A DNA stretch of 50,740 nt from Nitrosopumilus sp. Nsub. Lineage in GTDB: Archaea > Thermoproteota > Nitrososphaeria > Nitrososphaerales > Nitrosopumilaceae. Positions 16,158 to 23,973 of this stretch are shown piece after piece. Location of the stretch: assembly GCF_001541925.1 (NCBI RefSeq), contig NZ_LQMW01000011.1:1-50740 (forward strand). Direction: 5' to 3'. Every line of letters begins with the position of its first letter. Position 1 is the first letter of the stretch. The notes under the pieces are model-generated. The model had not been told where the DNA came from and searched no databases. It was given only the letters and a program-made list of their open reading frames with translations. The position numbers and the translations under genes are program-made.

Positions 16158-17534
16158 GTGACTAAAGCAGTAATTTTGACAGTTTTGTTGGCAGGACTTA
16201 TTGTTTTTGGTACAAGTGCACCTGCATGGGGCGCACAATTGGATTCTCGAATTAATCCAAATAATGATGAATCTCCTTTTAAAATAGGTTATCTCAAAAC
16301 TGTATTTGTTGAATATCCAAACGGTGGTGTCTTGTATGATACTTTAGCTGGGTCTGAATGGAAAACTTCTGGAGAAGCAGATGCAACAAATCCTGATGTT
16401 CAAAAGTTAATGATACAACTTAATGAAGGAATTCAACAAGATGGGAGTCAGGCAAGAATTTCTGACTTGAATGTACTATATGAATTTCAATTGAAAGGAA
16501 GAAATTTACAAACTTCTATTGATTACCGTGTAATCTTAGAGGGAACTATTTCTAATTATGTTATTACTGAAGATTCTCAAAAGAAATTAGTTGATTTAGG
16601 ATGGAGAGGATTATCCACAAAATCTCCAGTTGAAATTGATGGTGTTGAAATCAATATTCCTCTTGATATTTTGCAAACCGAAGAGCCCATTCTTTACAAT
16701 ACATTTGTGAATACAGAAGCTGAAAGTGTTTTGAATAGAGAATTAATTAACGCTGATTTTATTTTAGAACAACCATTAACTAATTGGCATTTCTTATTTG
16801 ATCCAACTGGAATTAATGCAGATGCAAGTACTTTTGGTTTGGATGACGAAATTGCAGGCTTTGTTGTTTCAAGTTGGACGATGGGTGAAAGTAGTATTAG
16901 GGAAGGTAGACAAGTTGAAAGGGTCTTTGAAGCAGAAGTAATGGCTGATCAACATTATACCGTAAGAAGTGTACAATCTACTGATACTGCAAACTTGTTT
17001 CTAATTGGATTTGGTGCTTTAGATGTTTTAGATGGAATTGAAATCGCTGGTGTTACTCCAACTCCTCCAGAGGATTATATGACAACTTCCACTGGTGATT
17101 TCCCTGTATTGATTATCTATGGAATGGCTGGTATGGCAGCTATAGCCGGAATAGGCTTTTTCATTGTTAGTAGTCGTTCAATGAAAAAGCAAGCAGTTGG
17201 ACAACAAGGAATTGATCCAAGTAATCTTGTTGGATATCAAACCAGTGCATCATCAGGTGGTTATCAAACCAATAGAGGTGAAGCACAATTGAAATCTGAT
17301 GCAGATTATAATCAAACTAGAAGTGTATATGAAGAATCTGCAGAAGTATCTCCTCAAGAAACTGTTCCTGAACAAACTACTCCATCCACTACTGAAGAAG
17401 CAGCATGTGGATGTGCTGCATCTGCAGAAATTGGAACTGAATGTGATTGTGCAATGCATGGTTCATGTTTGTGTGATGCAACATGTAATTGCGGTGCAGA
17501 TATTTGTAAAGAACATGTCCGTGAAATGAGTTAA
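16158..17534 (+). CDS. Exported single-pass membrane protein with Cys-rich C-terminal tail
   Basis: A 458-residue protein with a signal peptide to about residue 26 (AVILTVLLAGLIVFGTSAPAWG), a large beta-rich extracellular domain, a transmembrane helix near residues 314-338 (FPVLIIYGMAGMAAIAGIGF), and a tail of about 120 residues. The tail is Gln/Ser/Thr-rich, then ends with nine Cys in about 45 residues arranged mainly as CxC pairs (CGC, CDC, CLC, CNC, then C) with a His between. The topology places that cluster in the cytoplasm. I do not recognise the family; the extracellular part could be a surface or transport-associated domain, and the tail a metal or Fe-S site. An eight-base T run follows the stop. 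Confidence 0.75.
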   Translation: MTKAVILTVLLAGLIVFGTSAPAWGAQLDSRINPNNDESPFKIGYLKTVFVEYPNGGVLYDTLAGSEWKTSGEADATNPDVQKLMIQLNEGIQQDGSQARISDLNVLYEFQLKGRNLQTSIDYRVILEGTISNYVITEDSQKKLVDLGWRGLSTKSPVEIDGVEINIPLDILQTEEPILYNTFVNTEAESVLNRELINADFILEQPLTNWHFLFDPTGINADASTFGLDDEIAGFVVSSWTMGESSIREGRQVERVFEAEVMADQHYTVRSVQSTDTANLFLIGFGALDVLDGIEIAGVTPTPPEDYMTTSTGDFPVLIIYGMAGMAAIAGIGFFIVSSRSMKKQAVGQQGIDPSNLVGYQTSASSGGYQTNRGEAQLKSDADYNQTRSVYEESAEVSPQETVPEQTTPSTTEEAACGCAASAEIGTECDCAMHGSCLCDATCNCGADICKEHVREMS

Positions 17535-17536
17535 AG

Positions 17537-17544
17537 TTTTTTTT
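17537..17544 (+). terminator. Oligo-T transcription terminator
   Basis: Eight consecutive T residues begin two bases after the stop of the Cys-rich membrane protein gene. Archaeal RNA polymerases terminate efficiently at such runs. Confidence 0.5.
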
Positions 17545-17570
17545 AAAATCTAAGTTTCTAAAATAAAATA

Positions 17571-17857
17571 ATGTGTGCTGGGAGTAACCCTCCTTCTGTT
17601 TTCACGATATTTCGCTTTGCAGCCTACCTGAACCTGGTACAGGAACCTGTGGTTCTGTTTGGCTTTGCTCCATGTGGGTCGTCTTTTTCATTCCTTTTAT
17701 GGAAATCTCAGGTTTTCACCATCACTGTGCGCCATATTGGATTTTTTTCTGCATCGTTGCCAACCATCTCTGATTATCTATCTCCAGATCACATTTCCTG
17801 TATGGAGGGAGGAGTTTCCTCTGCCGTAGCAGCGTTTCGTGCTCCAGCTCACATCAT
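17571..17857 (-). ncRNA. rnpB: RNase P RNA
   Basis: Catalytic RNA that removes tRNA 5' leaders. On the minus strand the 5' and 3' ends pair as helix P1: ATGTGAGCTGGAG against CTCCCAGCACACAT. The universal 5' core GAGGAAACTCC is at 17811-17821 and the universal 3' core ACAGAA at 17594-17599, followed by GGGTTAC, the equivalent of the usual GGCTTAC. The length of about 287 bases suits an archaeal type A RNA. The region is visibly less AT-rich than its neighbours, as stable RNAs are in AT-rich archaea. T-rich sequence (TATTTTATTTTAG) follows the 3' end as a terminator, and a TATA-like tract precedes the 5' end. A 101-codon open frame on the plus strand here is spurious. Exact ends are approximate. 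Confidence 0.88.
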
Positions 17858-17884
17858 GGTAATTTTTTTAATATGATTTGAATA

Positions 17885-18520
17885 TTACTTAATGGATTTT
17901 GTGCCTATGATGAATAATGTTCCCATTTCTCTTTTCCATTTTTCATTTCCTTTCAAATCTTTGATTTGTTTTGTTTGAACTGAAAATCCTGCATTTTTAA
18001 AAAATTCTTTCCATTCTTTTTTTGAATGTAAATGCATTTGGATTTTCATCATATTTGCCCACTTTGTTGTATCTTTATTTTCTGTATAGAAATCTGTTCC
18101 ACAGAAAAACTGTCCTCCTGGTTTTAATAATTTGTAAATTTTTTTAATTGCTTTTTCCATTGAATCTGAATAATAAATTGATTCCATTGCAAAAACGAAA
18201 TCAAATTTTCCAGTATATTTCCATGATTCTACATCTGTATGAATAAAACTCTCTTTGTTATTTCTAATTTTTTTATTTGCTAGAGTAATCATTTTTTTAC
18301 TTTTATCTATTCCTACAGCTTTTTTACATGTGGGAATTTCTGTTATCTGTCTGATTACCCATCCATTTCCACATCCTACGTCCAAAAAACTAAATGGTTG
18401 ATCAAATGAAATTTTATTCAAAAATTTTAAAACATTTTTTCCATGTCCTTTTTCCATGGATTCTGCTTTTCCATTTATTGCCCATTCATCAAATTTTTTA
18501 CTAATTCTATCCATGTTCAA
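17885..18520 (-). CDS. Class I SAM-dependent methyltransferase
   Basis: A 211-residue methyltransferase with the Rossmann motifs in order: FLDVGCGNGWVIRQ (motif I, about residues 44-57), VGIDKSKKMITLANKK (motif II, about 73), FVFAMESIYYSDSMEKAIKK (motif IV) and LLKPGGQFFCGTDFY (motif V). It belongs to the general Methyltransf_11 group; the substrate cannot be read from the sequence. It stands next to the RNase P RNA on the same strand, without clear operon partners. Confidence 0.85.
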   Translation of the reverse strand: MNMDRISKKFDEWAINGKAESMEKGHGKNVLKFLNKISFDQPFSFLDVGCGNGWVIRQITEIPTCKKAVGIDKSKKMITLANKKIRNNKESFIHTDVESWKYTGKFDFVFAMESIYYSDSMEKAIKKIYKLLKPGGQFFCGTDFYTENKDTTKWANMMKIQMHLHSKKEWKEFFKNAGFSVQTKQIKDLKGNEKWKREMGTLFIIGTKSIK

Positions 18521-18605
18521 TTTAATTTTTTAATTCAATTATAACTTTCTTCGTACTGATGATTTATTCGAATAAATTCTACGTCCTCTTTATAACTAAT
18601 TTTTA

Positions 18606-18842
18606 ATGAATAATTTTGAAAAGAAATTGCCTGATGGATCATGTAGAAATTGTGGAGGAAAATTAATTGAAGCAAAAAAATGCTCTCATTGCTTCAAAAA
18701 TGTAGTGATGATCTGTAAATGTTGTTCTACAATGACTATTGAGCAATTTCATTCGTTATGTATGTCCGAGCCAACTGACCATACTGTATCTGTGCCTAAA
18801 ATCATGCCTAGCATCTATTACCCCTTAGTTGCTACGGCATGA
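18606..18842 (+). CDS. Cys-rich zinc-binding protein, 78 aa
   Basis: Contains CRNCGG, CSHC and CKCC motifs within the first 42 residues plus His residues further on, a pattern that fits a double zinc ribbon or treble clef. The C-terminal third is hydrophobic and proline-containing (VPKIMPSIYYPLVATA). No named family is recognised. It ends six bases before the convergent geranylgeranyl-reductase-like gene. Confidence 0.6.
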   Translation: MNNFEKKLPDGSCRNCGGKLIEAKKCSHCFKNVVMICKCCSTMTIEQFHSLCMSEPTDHTVSVPKIMPSIYYPLVATA

Positions 18843-18848
18843 TTTTTT

Positions 18849-20063
18849 CTATTGTTTTGATTTCACTAAATTGAATAATTGTCTGACTGCCAATTTGGGA
18901 TGACTCATAGCTAATTTCACCATGTTTGATAATCCAAAATCTGCCTTAATGAAATCCAAAAATTCTTCAGTTTTTAATTCTTTAATTATGTCTAATTCTT
19001 TATCCCATTCTTCATCTGATAATTTAATCCATCTATCTTGAACTTTACCTGCTGAATTTATTTTTGATTCAATGGCATTTCTCCAATTCTCTTCATATGG
19101 ATACAATGCATTTTCATCTGTTTTTTTATTTTTGATTGCTTTAGATGCAACTTCTCCTGCAACTCTGCCAAATTTTATTGCATATCTAATTCCTTCTAAA
19201 ACCAATGGGTTGGCTTGACCTGCAGTGTCTCCTACTAAAATCAAATTATTGTAAACTGTCTTTCGAGATAATCCGTCATTTGGAATTAACCCGTAATGAA
19301 ATTCTATTGGTGTAATTTTTCCTAGTTTTTTTATTGGTCCTAATTTCTTTTCTATTATTTCTTTTAGTCTCTGAGTTGGGTCTATGTCTGATTCTGGTTT
19401 TCCTACCCCTACACCAATTCTAACAATATTGTTTCCAAGTGGAAAAATCCACGCATATCCTGCAGGTGTGTATTCTTGACCTACCATTAACCACCATGTA
19501 TCTGGGTCTACATTTTCAACTTCAGCTTCGTATTCTGCTCCTGCTCCAAACCTTTCCCATTGTGTTACGTATCCCATTGTTTTAGAAATTGTTGATGTAA
19601 ATCCTGTTGCATCGATTACAACTTTAGAGTTGAATGTAATTCTTCCTTCTGGACCCGTTCCTTTAACTCCTATGATGTTTTGCTCTTTGTCTTTGATCAC
19701 TTCATTTATGTTGGTCTTAACAAAAATATCTGTCCCTAATTTTCTTGCTTCTTCAGATAACCATCGATATGTTTTTCTTACATCTAATACTGCTGCTGTA
19801 GGGATTGAATCGCTGATTGTGACTTCGTTATTTGGTGATGCAAATGAGAAGTTTTTGATTGGATGATAACAATTTTCAGGAATGTTAAATTCTTTAATGC
19901 TTTTAATCCATGTAACTCCGCTTGTTCTTACTGTTTCTGCAATTGAATTTTCTTTTTCAATTAATGCAACTTTAATTCCATTCTTTGCTGCAGTAAATGC
20001 TGCTGATGAACCTGCAGGCCCTCCTCCTACGACAACTAAATCATAATCATATTCTTCAGTCAA
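18849..20063 (-). CDS. Geranylgeranyl reductase family FAD-dependent oxidoreductase
   Basis: A 404-residue flavoprotein. The dinucleotide fold is LVVVGGGPAGSSAAFTAAKNG at residues about 9-29, the middle motif VIDATGFTSTISK near 148-160, and the second FAD motif NLILVGDTAGQANPLVLEGI near 270-289, where GD and the PLvLEGI segment match archaeal geranylgeranyl reductases. In archaea such enzymes saturate the isoprenoid chains of membrane lipids; others act on menaquinone or unknown substrates. No lipid gene is adjacent, so the substrate remains inferred. Confidence 0.85.
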   Translation of the reverse strand: MTEEYDYDLVVVGGGPAGSSAAFTAAKNGIKVALIEKENSIAETVRTSGVTWIKSIKEFNIPENCYHPIKNFSFASPNNEVTISDSIPTAAVLDVRKTYRWLSEEARKLGTDIFVKTNINEVIKDKEQNIIGVKGTGPEGRITFNSKVVIDATGFTSTISKTMGYVTQWERFGAGAEYEAEVENVDPDTWWLMVGQEYTPAGYAWIFPLGNNIVRIGVGVGKPESDIDPTQRLKEIIEKKLGPIKKLGKITPIEFHYGLIPNDGLSRKTVYNNLILVGDTAGQANPLVLEGIRYAIKFGRVAGEVASKAIKNKKTDENALYPYEENWRNAIESKINSAGKVQDRWIKLSDEEWDKELDIIKELKTEEFLDFIKADFGLSNMVKLAMSHPKLAVRQLFNLVKSKQ

Positions 20064-20113
20064 TTAAATTCCATAATAATTATCTAGGATATAATTTTGA
20101 GGATGTTGAATTG

Positions 20114-20323
20114 TTATTTTTTTAAAACTGGTTCGCCTGTTGAATCGTTTTCTCTTTCTATGTCAAATGTTTCCATGTGTGCTGGATCTCTATGTGTAAA
20201 GCTATGGATCTCCCCTTTAATTTTCCTGCAAAATTTTGAATGAATTGTTTTTTCTACTTCTAAAGTGGTTTCATTTTCATGAAATAGACGTTTTCCACAA
20301 TCTTCGCATTTAAATTCAGGCAT
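20114..20323 (-). CDS. Small zinc-binding protein, 69 aa
   Basis: An N-terminal CEDC motif (residues 6-9) is followed by a His near 15, a His near 28 and a Cys near 32, compatible with one zinc site. The remainder is charged and probably disordered (HMETFDIERENDSTGEPVLK). The gene lies 50 bases downstream of the start of the geranylgeranyl reductase-like gene on the same strand, upstream in transcription order, so the two may be co-transcribed. No family assignment. Confidence 0.6.
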   Translation of the reverse strand: MPEFKCEDCGKRLFHENETTLEVEKTIHSKFCRKIKGEIHSFTHRDPAHMETFDIERENDSTGEPVLKK

Positions 20324-20437
20324 AAACTATCTCAATCTCAAATCTATTTAGATGTTTCAGCATAATTCCATGAGTAATTTTTGAACTTTCTTTGACTGAT
20401 CCTAAACTTTAGATGTTTCAAGTTTTTCCACTAACTT

Positions 20438-20554
20438 ATGTCTGAATTTGATCTGATTTCTTTTGTCATGTGGGGTGGTTTAACTGGAATTGCAATGTTG
20501 GTTTTTGGTTTCTCTTACAGGAAATATATTAAAAAAAATAATTTACCTGCTTAA
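20438..20554 (+). CDS. Single-pass membrane mini-protein, 38 aa
   Basis: The frame begins MSEFDLISFVMWGGLTGIAM and continues LVFGFSYRKYIKKNNLPA before TAA. It has one transmembrane helix and a Lys-rich cytoplasmic end, obeying the positive-inside rule. It overlaps the stop of the convergent HIBADH-family gene by four bases. Composition and topology look genuine; no function can be assigned. Confidence 0.5.
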   Translation: MSEFDLISFVMWGGLTGIAMLVFGFSYRKYIKKNNLPA

Positions 20555-21444
20555 TTCTGGGAATTGTTGATTTTTTTAATATATTCTATTATTCCTGTAT
20601 AATCGTAATCCCCTAACCCTTCTTTAATTGCATTTTTGTATATTTCTTCAGCTTTTGTGATCATTGGTAACTCTACACCTAATTTTTTAGATGTATTTAT
20701 CATGGTTGTGATATCTTTTTTCAAATTTGATAATGTGAAAGTTGCATCATAATTTCCTTCAATCATTTTAAATGCTTTATTTTCACTCATGCCTGTTTTG
20801 AAATACGTTGAATTTAGAACTTCTAAAAAGATTTTTGGGTCTACTTTTGATTTTTCAACTAATGTTATTCCTTCTGATAAGGAAAGTGCCAACATTGTGA
20901 TTTGTAAATTCATAGCTAATTTGATTGAATTTGCTGTTCCCTGTTCTCCTAGAAAAAATACTTTATTGGCAATTTTTTCAAAAATTGATTTACATTGTTC
21001 GAAACTATTTTTTGGTCCTGATGCCATCATTACTAATTTACCTGTAATTGCAACGTTTGGACCTCCCATCACTGGAATTTCTAATTTCTGAATTTGTTTT
21101 TGTTTAAAATTATTTGCAATTTCTTTTGATTCAGTTGGCTCAATTGTGCTCATATCTGCCACAATCAATTTTTTATTTCCTGATTCTATGATTCCATCTT
21201 TTCCAAATGAAACTTCTTTTACTGCAATTGCATCTTTTACAATGATAATTATTACTTCAGAATTATCTGCTACTAATTTTGGTGAATCCATTACTATTGC
21301 GCCTTTTTTTTCAACTTTTGATACTTTTTCTTTAGTTCTATTGTATACTGATACTTTAAACCCTAAATTCAATAGATTCAATGCAACTGCTTCTCCCAAC
21401 ATTCCTACTCCGATGATTCCTATTTTCATTTCATCATTCCCCAA
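20551..21444 (-). CDS. NAD(P)-dependent reductase, 3-hydroxyisobutyrate dehydrogenase family
   Basis: A beta-hydroxyacid dehydrogenase of about 297 residues. The Rossmann motif is IGIIGVGMLGEAVALNL at the N-terminus, the substrate-binding stretch is IPVMGGPNVAITGKL near residues 128-141, and the catalytic Lys lies in ANSIKLAMNL near 174. Relatives reduce semialdehydes such as succinic, malonic or glyoxylic semialdehyde; in this lineage a role in the 3-hydroxypropionate/4-hydroxybutyrate cycle would be attractive but is pure inference. The start may be the second ATG (MKIGIIG, five codons later). It follows a small gene of unknown function by six bases. Confidence 0.88.
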   Translation of the reverse strand: MGNDEMKIGIIGVGMLGEAVALNLLNLGFKVSVYNRTKEKVSKVEKKGAIVMDSPKLVADNSEVIIIIVKDAIAVKEVSFGKDGIIESGNKKLIVADMSTIEPTESKEIANNFKQKQIQKLEIPVMGGPNVAITGKLVMMASGPKNSFEQCKSIFEKIANKVFFLGEQGTANSIKLAMNLQITMLALSLSEGITLVEKSKVDPKIFLEVLNSTYFKTGMSENKAFKMIEGNYDATFTLSNLKKDITTMINTSKKLGVELPMITKAEEIYKNAIKEGLGDYDYTGIIEYIKKINNSQN

Positions 21445-21450
21445 TTTTTT

Positions 21451-21837
21451 TCAATGTCGTTCTTCATCTTGAATTTCCCACTCTGCATTTCCAAATCGTG
21501 ATACTGCAAATTCTAATTGGCCTATTGTTTTATCTCCTTTTTTCACTTTAGCAAAATCAAACTTTTTCATTTTAAACACTTTTTCTTTTGGCTTATACCC
21601 TCCTTCAATTATTTTAATCTTGAATTTTTTACTAGCTTTAATGATTAATTTTCTTGCAATTTGTACATCCCCAATCCATGAAAACATTTCAAATTCTCCA
21701 AAATTTTTTGTTGCTACTGTGTATCCGTATAACCTAGCTTCTAATTTGCCTTTTTGTGTTTTTGATTGTTCATTTAACCATTGAATAATTTCCTCCCCGT
21801 GGCCTTTTTGAACTCCAAATGTTTCTGAATTTCCCAT
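21451..21837 (-). CDS. Hypothetical protein, 128 aa, upstream partner of the HIBADH-family reductase
   Basis: Soluble basic protein with the pattern EEIIQWLNEQSKTQKGKLEA, then ARLYGYTVATKNFGEFEMFS and a Lys-rich middle (KPKEKVFKMKKFDFAKVKKG). The C-terminus reads LEFAVSRFGNAEWEIQDEER. I do not recognise a family. It is six bases upstream of the reductase gene on the same strand, so the two are almost certainly one operon. The divergent C2H2 gene starts 81 bases away, so the promoter of this operon lies in that short interval. Confidence 0.6.
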   Translation of the reverse strand: MGNSETFGVQKGHGEEIIQWLNEQSKTQKGKLEARLYGYTVATKNFGEFEMFSWIGDVQIARKLIIKASKKFKIKIIEGGYKPKEKVFKMKKFDFAKVKKGDKTIGQLEFAVSRFGNAEWEIQDEERH

Positions 21838-21918
21838 ACTTTCATTTCTAATTATTATCTATTAATATTATTTTCAAATTACTGTTAAACTAAAATATTC
21901 ATTATTCTTTGGAATTTC

Positions 21919-22287
21919 ATGCTTACTGTTGATTGTGCTGATGTAACTTCAATTCAAAATGAATTAGTTGTTTATGTTGCAGATAAAGTTGAAGCAATTC
22001 CTACTTTGAAAAATCATCAATTTACATTATCTACTCTAGATGATGAAATTATTGATGTTGAAGTGGTAATTTCAGCTATAAAGGAATATTTTGATTTTAT
22101 TGAGGAAAGTTCAAATTTTGCTGTAATTTCTAATAATGATTTAATCTATATCAAATCTGTAGATGGAAAAGTACTGCAACGTGAATCTAAATCTCAACAA
22201 AATCAACTTTTTTCATGTACTCATTGTGGATTTGTAACTCAATATCAAGTTGAATTAACTGTTCATATGAGAATGCATTATCTCTAA
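21919..22287 (+). CDS. C2H2 zinc-finger protein, 122 aa
   Basis: Residues about 1-95 form an acidic domain of unknown type; the C-terminus carries one classical C2H2 finger, CTHCGFVTQYQVELTVHMRMH, with Cys pair two residues apart and His pair three residues apart. Archaeal C2H2 proteins bind DNA, RNA or protein. The next gene also encodes a C2H2 mini-protein in the same orientation 54 bases on, which suggests duplication or joint regulation. No membrane segment is present. Confidence 0.75.
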   Translation: MLTVDCADVTSIQNELVVYVADKVEAIPTLKNHQFTLSTLDDEIIDVEVVISAIKEYFDFIEESSNFAVISNNDLIYIKSVDGKVLQRESKSQQNQLFSCTHCGFVTQYQVELTVHMRMHYL

Positions 22288-22341
22288 TTCTTTGTTGATT
22301 TTCAACATGATCTTTATAAGCAATTATTTTAGTTATTCAAT

Positions 22342-22539
22342 GTGAAAAAATTTTCAAATCCTAATAATGCAAAAGTTTATTGTGAAAAATGTGATTTGGT
22401 ATTAAATTCACGCGAAAAATTCCTAAAACATCTTGAAACTCACTCATCAACAATTCCTTGTGATGTTTGTCCAATTGATACTGTTATAGAGAAATTTGTA
22501 AATTTATTTCGTAGAAAATCTTCCCAAAATCTCAAATAG
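22342..22539 (+). CDS. C2H2 zinc-finger mini-protein, 65 aa
   Basis: The start is GTG. One C2H2 finger occupies about residues 14-35 (CEKCDLVLNSREKFLKHLE then TH), and an extra CDVC pair follows near 40-43, so a second metal site is possible. The tail is basic (FRRKSSQNLK), consistent with nucleic-acid binding. It lies between another C2H2 gene and the DsbA-like gene, with about 30 bases to the latter. Confidence 0.7.
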   Translation: MKKFSNPNNAKVYCEKCDLVLNSREKFLKHLETHSSTIPCDVCPIDTVIEKFVNLFRRKSSQNLK

Positions 22540-22572
22540 GTTTTTTTAACTCATTTTGATAAACCTTATTTG

Positions 22573-23253
22573 ATGAAGAAAAAAGGTCCTATTTTAGGAA
22601 TAATTATCATTTCTATAATTGCTGGAATTGCAGCATTAGCATCTTCATCTGAAAATGAATCAAACTTGGGTGAACAATATGATGTTGATATGAGTAGAAT
22701 TCATGGTAGCATTTCCACAGCTTTGGGCTCTCCAATTTTAGGCAATCCTGATGCTCCTATTACAATAGTTGAATTTGGTGATTATCAGTGTCATCAATGT
22801 TATAATTGGTTTCATAACACTAAGCCAATGATAGTGAGAGATTATATTGAAACTGGAAAAGCAAATTTAGTTTTTGTTGATTTTGCATTTTTAGGTAAGG
22901 ATTCTCCAAAAGCAGCTCAGGCAACTTATTGTGCTGATGATCAAAATAAGTATTGGGAATATCATGGAATTCTCTATAATTCACAAGAGTCTAAAATTGA
23001 TAGTGGATGGGCAAACACTGAAAGATTGAAGGCTTTTGCTTTTAGTTTAAATCTTGATATGGAATTATTTAATGAATGTCTTGATTCTGATAAATATTCC
23101 AAACGTGTACAATACAATTCACAACAGGCTCGAGATAATGGTGTTAGAGGAACTCCTGGATTTTTTATAATTGGTCCAGATTTTGACCAAAAACAAATTG
23201 GCGGTGCTCAACCATTCTCTGTATTCAAAAAAGTTTTGGATTCTATGGTCTAA
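22573..23253 (+). CDS. DsbA-like membrane-anchored thiol:disulfide oxidoreductase
   Basis: A 226-residue protein exposed outside the membrane by an N-terminal signal anchor (ILGIIIISIIAGIAALASS). The thioredoxin-like domain shows ITIVEFGDYQCHQCYNWF with the redox pair CHQC (Cys 73 and 76 from this start) and the cis-Pro loop RGTPGFFIIG near the C-terminus. The helical insertion between them (AQATYCADDQNKYWEYHGIL) is typical of the DsbA/DSBA-like group. It would form or isomerise disulfides in secreted proteins. The ATG at 22573 is preferred over a TTG directly before it. The next gene starts at the base after its stop, so the two are tightly coupled. Confidence 0.88.
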   Translation: MKKKGPILGIIIISIIAGIAALASSSENESNLGEQYDVDMSRIHGSISTALGSPILGNPDAPITIVEFGDYQCHQCYNWFHNTKPMIVRDYIETGKANLVFVDFAFLGKDSPKAAQATYCADDQNKYWEYHGILYNSQESKIDSGWANTERLKAFAFSLNLDMELFNECLDSDKYSKRVQYNSQQARDNGVRGTPGFFIIGPDFDQKQIGGAQPFSVFKKVLDSMV

Positions 23254-23733
23254 ATGATCAATATTTTAAAATTAATTTTTTCTAATTTCAAATTCATTGC
23301 ATTATCTTTGATAATTTTTTCATCCTTGATGATTACTTTGTTATTTGTTTCTGAATTTATTTTCTTTGAACCATTCTTTGTATCTCACTTACCGTCTGGA
23401 AATGAACTTGGATTCTTCTTAATTCTAATTCTTTCAATATTGTCTGCATTAGTAATTCCTATGAATCTTTTTAGAATTACTCATCTAAAAAATTCTAAAC
23501 AAAAAATGGGAGGAAGTATTTTGGGTTCTATTGTGGGTTCTGTTGCAGGTGCATGTAGTTGTGGACCAATTGGATTTGCAGTTATCTCTACATTTGGATC
23601 AATTGGAGCTACTGCCACTGCCTTCCTTACAAACTATGAAATCCCAATTAGAATAATTGCCATTGGAATTCTTGTAATCACCTATTTTACAACGATTAAA
23701 TCCCTCAAAACCGAATGTCAGGTAAATTTTTAG
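23254..23733 (+). CDS. Four-helix membrane protein with a CSC motif, partner of the DsbA-like protein
   Basis: A 159-residue membrane protein with about four helices (FIALSLIIFSSLMITLLFV, LGFFLILILSILSALVIPM, SIVGSVAGACSCGPIGFAVIS and IPIRIIAIGILVITYF). The Gly-rich third helix carries ACSCGPIG, whose Cys-Ser-Cys pair looks redox-active or metal-binding; one more Cys is near the C-terminus. It starts on the base after the stop of the DsbA-like gene. I infer that it passes electrons between the DsbA-like protein and the quinone pool or cytoplasm, as DsbB/VKOR or CcdA do, but its sequence is none of these families. Confidence 0.7.
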   Translation: MINILKLIFSNFKFIALSLIIFSSLMITLLFVSEFIFFEPFFVSHLPSGNELGFFLILILSILSALVIPMNLFRITHLKNSKQKMGGSILGSIVGSVAGACSCGPIGFAVISTFGSIGATATAFLTNYEIPIRIIAIGILVITYFTTIKSLKTECQVNF

Positions 23734-23812
23734 TTTTGATGGACTGAAAATTACCAATTAGACAAATTTTTACAACCCTTGATTGTATCATCTAGTCTGA
23801 TTATTCTTTATT

Positions 23813-23890
23813 GTGACAATCATTTATGTTCCAATTCGACCAAGCAGACGAGACTCTGAACTTGATGAACTAGAAGATTCTGAAGACTGA
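23813..23890 (+). CDS. Possible micro-protein, 25 aa
   Basis: A GTG-initiated frame gives MTIIYVPIRPSRRDSELDEL followed by EDSED and TGA. It has a hydrophobic beta-like head, an Arg-rich centre and a strongly acidic tail, which is unlike random AT-rich translation. It sits in a 230-base gap between the CSC membrane protein and the archaeosortase. No homology can be claimed; it may equally be chance. Confidence 0.35.
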   Translation: MTIIYVPIRPSRRDSELDELEDSED

Positions 23891-23973
23891 TTTTCTATTC
23901 CTCTTTTATCTTATCGTAACTTTGATTCTTCACTACGTTCAGATTTTTATTTGCCATTTTTAGTTTGGTTTGT

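Noticed and set aside
17571-17876. 101-codon open frame on the plus strand
   Set aside because: It lies exactly over the RNase P RNA on the opposite strand and its translation has no protein character.
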